Shown here: in pieces, positions 4,818 through 5,538 of the stretch
Numbering within the stretch: the stretch's first letter is position 1
Layout of the letters: the number at the start of each line of letters is the position of its first letter
NCBI GenBank assembly: GCA_030691805.1
Contig: JAUYDP010000216.1
Span: 1-5,538, forward strand
DNA from: Dehalococcoidia bacterium
GTDB lineage: Bacteria > Chloroflexota > Dehalococcoidia > JAUYDP01
Direction: 5' to 3'
Length of the DNA stretch: 5,538 nt
The notes under the pieces: model-generated
What the model was told of the DNA's origin: nothing
Database searches by the model: none
What the model saw: only the letters and a program-made list of their open reading frames with translations
Program-made: the position numbers and the translations under genes

Positions 4818-5538
4818 TTAGGGCATCTCCGCCAGGATTACATTGACGTTTCGCTCGTTGCCATCCGGACTTACGATGGTGAGCCTCATTTTGTCCCCAA
4901 TCTTGTGACCTGAAATAACCCGAAGCAACTCAGAGGGTAGGGTCAACGGGAAACCGTCTGCGGCGATTATGATATCCCCGTTGTCTATACCTGCCTGGGC
5001 AGCTGGAGACCCCGAGGCTACCCCGGTAACCATCAGTCCCTCTGCCATCGGCAGGTCCCGACCCCCCACAAACCCAGGGGCGATGGCATGCACGGTCGCT
5101 CCGATCCACGGCTTGGCCATCTTACCCTTAGATACCAGCTCTTCCAGCACCGGCTTGGCCCGGTTGATAGCAATGGAAGAAGCCAGAACGGTTTGGGAAC
5201 CGCGCCGGGAATAAACCAGGGAGGTGTTTATTCCAACCACTTCTCCACACAGGTTGAGAAGCGGGCCTCCACTATCGCCCGGGTGTAGATCCGCGTTGGT
5301 CTGTATAAAATCAGCGCGGCGGCCGTCCCCAGGAACGGCGCTTACTACCAGTCGCAACACTTCCGCCTCGTGGGCATTTGGTGGATTGGGAAGGAGCGGG
5401 CTGAAGCCAATAGCCACCACTCCTTCCCCTAGCGCCAGGGCGTCCGAATCGCCAAAGGTCAGCGCAGGTAGGTCTGGGCCTTCTGACTTCAACACGGCCA
5501 GGTCGGTGGCCGGATCTGCGCCTATTACACGAGCCGAA
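4818..5538 (-). CDS. HtrA/DegP-type S1C serine protease with one PDZ domain (5' end outside window)
   Basis: The frame is open to the right edge, so the N-terminus is missing; the 240 visible residues (5537-4821) form the C-terminal part of a protein of perhaps 350-400 aa. An in-frame GTG at 5493-5495 is internal, because the preceding codons encode RVIGADPATDLAVLK, the conserved segment with the catalytic Asp (5502-5504). The nucleophile lies in HPGDSGGPLLN (GDSGGP at 5262-5279), followed by GEVVGINTS. The His of the triad should lie beyond the edge. A PDZ domain follows (about the last 80 residues, with GSPAAQAGIDNGDIIIAADG), and the protein ends shortly after it, so there is one PDZ. HtrA family proteins degrade or refold misfolded proteins outside the cytoplasm. 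Most bacterial HtrAs have GNSGGP; GDSGGP is the trypsin-like form. The substrate and the signal or anchor region cannot be judged. Confidence 0.93.
   Translation of the reverse strand, partial: SARVIGADPATDLAVLKSEGPDLPALTFGDSDALALGEGVVAIGFSPLLPNPPNAHEAEVLRLVVSAVPGDGRRADFIQTNADLHPGDSGGPLLNLCGEVVGINTSLVYSRRGSQTVLASSIAINRAKPVLEELVSKGKMAKPWIGATVHAIAPGFVGGRDLPMAEGLMVTGVASGSPAAQAGIDNGDIIIAADGFPLTLPSELLRVISGHKIGDKMRLTIVSPDGNERNVNVILAEMP

Overview
The window carries four protein genes with an accessory-looking intergenic region in the middle. Reading left to right: a PQQ-dependent aldose/glucose-sorbosone dehydrogenase-like lipoprotein (164-1432, minus); glutamyl-tRNA reductase hemA (1538-2812, minus); a 453-bp divergent intergenic region (2813-3265) holding two strong back-to-back promoters separated by a mosaic of palindromes and direct repeats; an S41 carboxy-terminal processing protease (3266-4453, plus); a 364-bp convergent spacer (4454-4817) with a probable minus-strand terminator; and the 3' part of an HtrA/DegP-type S1C serine protease with one PDZ domain (4818-5538, minus), whose start lies beyond the right edge.

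The sequence is bacterial and fairly GC-rich, with sigma70/sigmaA-type promoters and Shine-Dalgarno sites. HemA shows that 5-aminolevulinate is made from glutamyl-tRNA (C5 pathway), which argues against a typical alphaproteobacterium. A lipoprotein with a long Pro/Thr/Ser tether, an S41 protease and an HtrA protease fit an organism with a substantial extracytoplasmic proteome. The dense palindromic intergenic repeats recall environmental Chloroflexota-like genomes, but this is an impression and four genes cannot fix a phylum.

Functionally, hemA feeds tetrapyrrole synthesis. The PQQ dehydrogenase sits 105 bp downstream on the same strand, with its own ribosome-binding site and a possible own promoter, so co-transcription is possible but not required. 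CtpA and HtrA converge and both work in extracytoplasmic protein processing or quality control; the shared theme may be chance.

I found no new multi-gene system. The part most worth a second look is 2897-3202. It contains a roughly 80-nt palindrome that is split by a second perfect hairpin and flanked by a 5-nt direct repeat. It also holds two 54-55 nt direct repeats whose hairpin arms are conserved while the loops diverge, a third partial repeat copy next to the hemA promoter, and a perfect 8-bp dyad touching the -35 box of the protease promoter.
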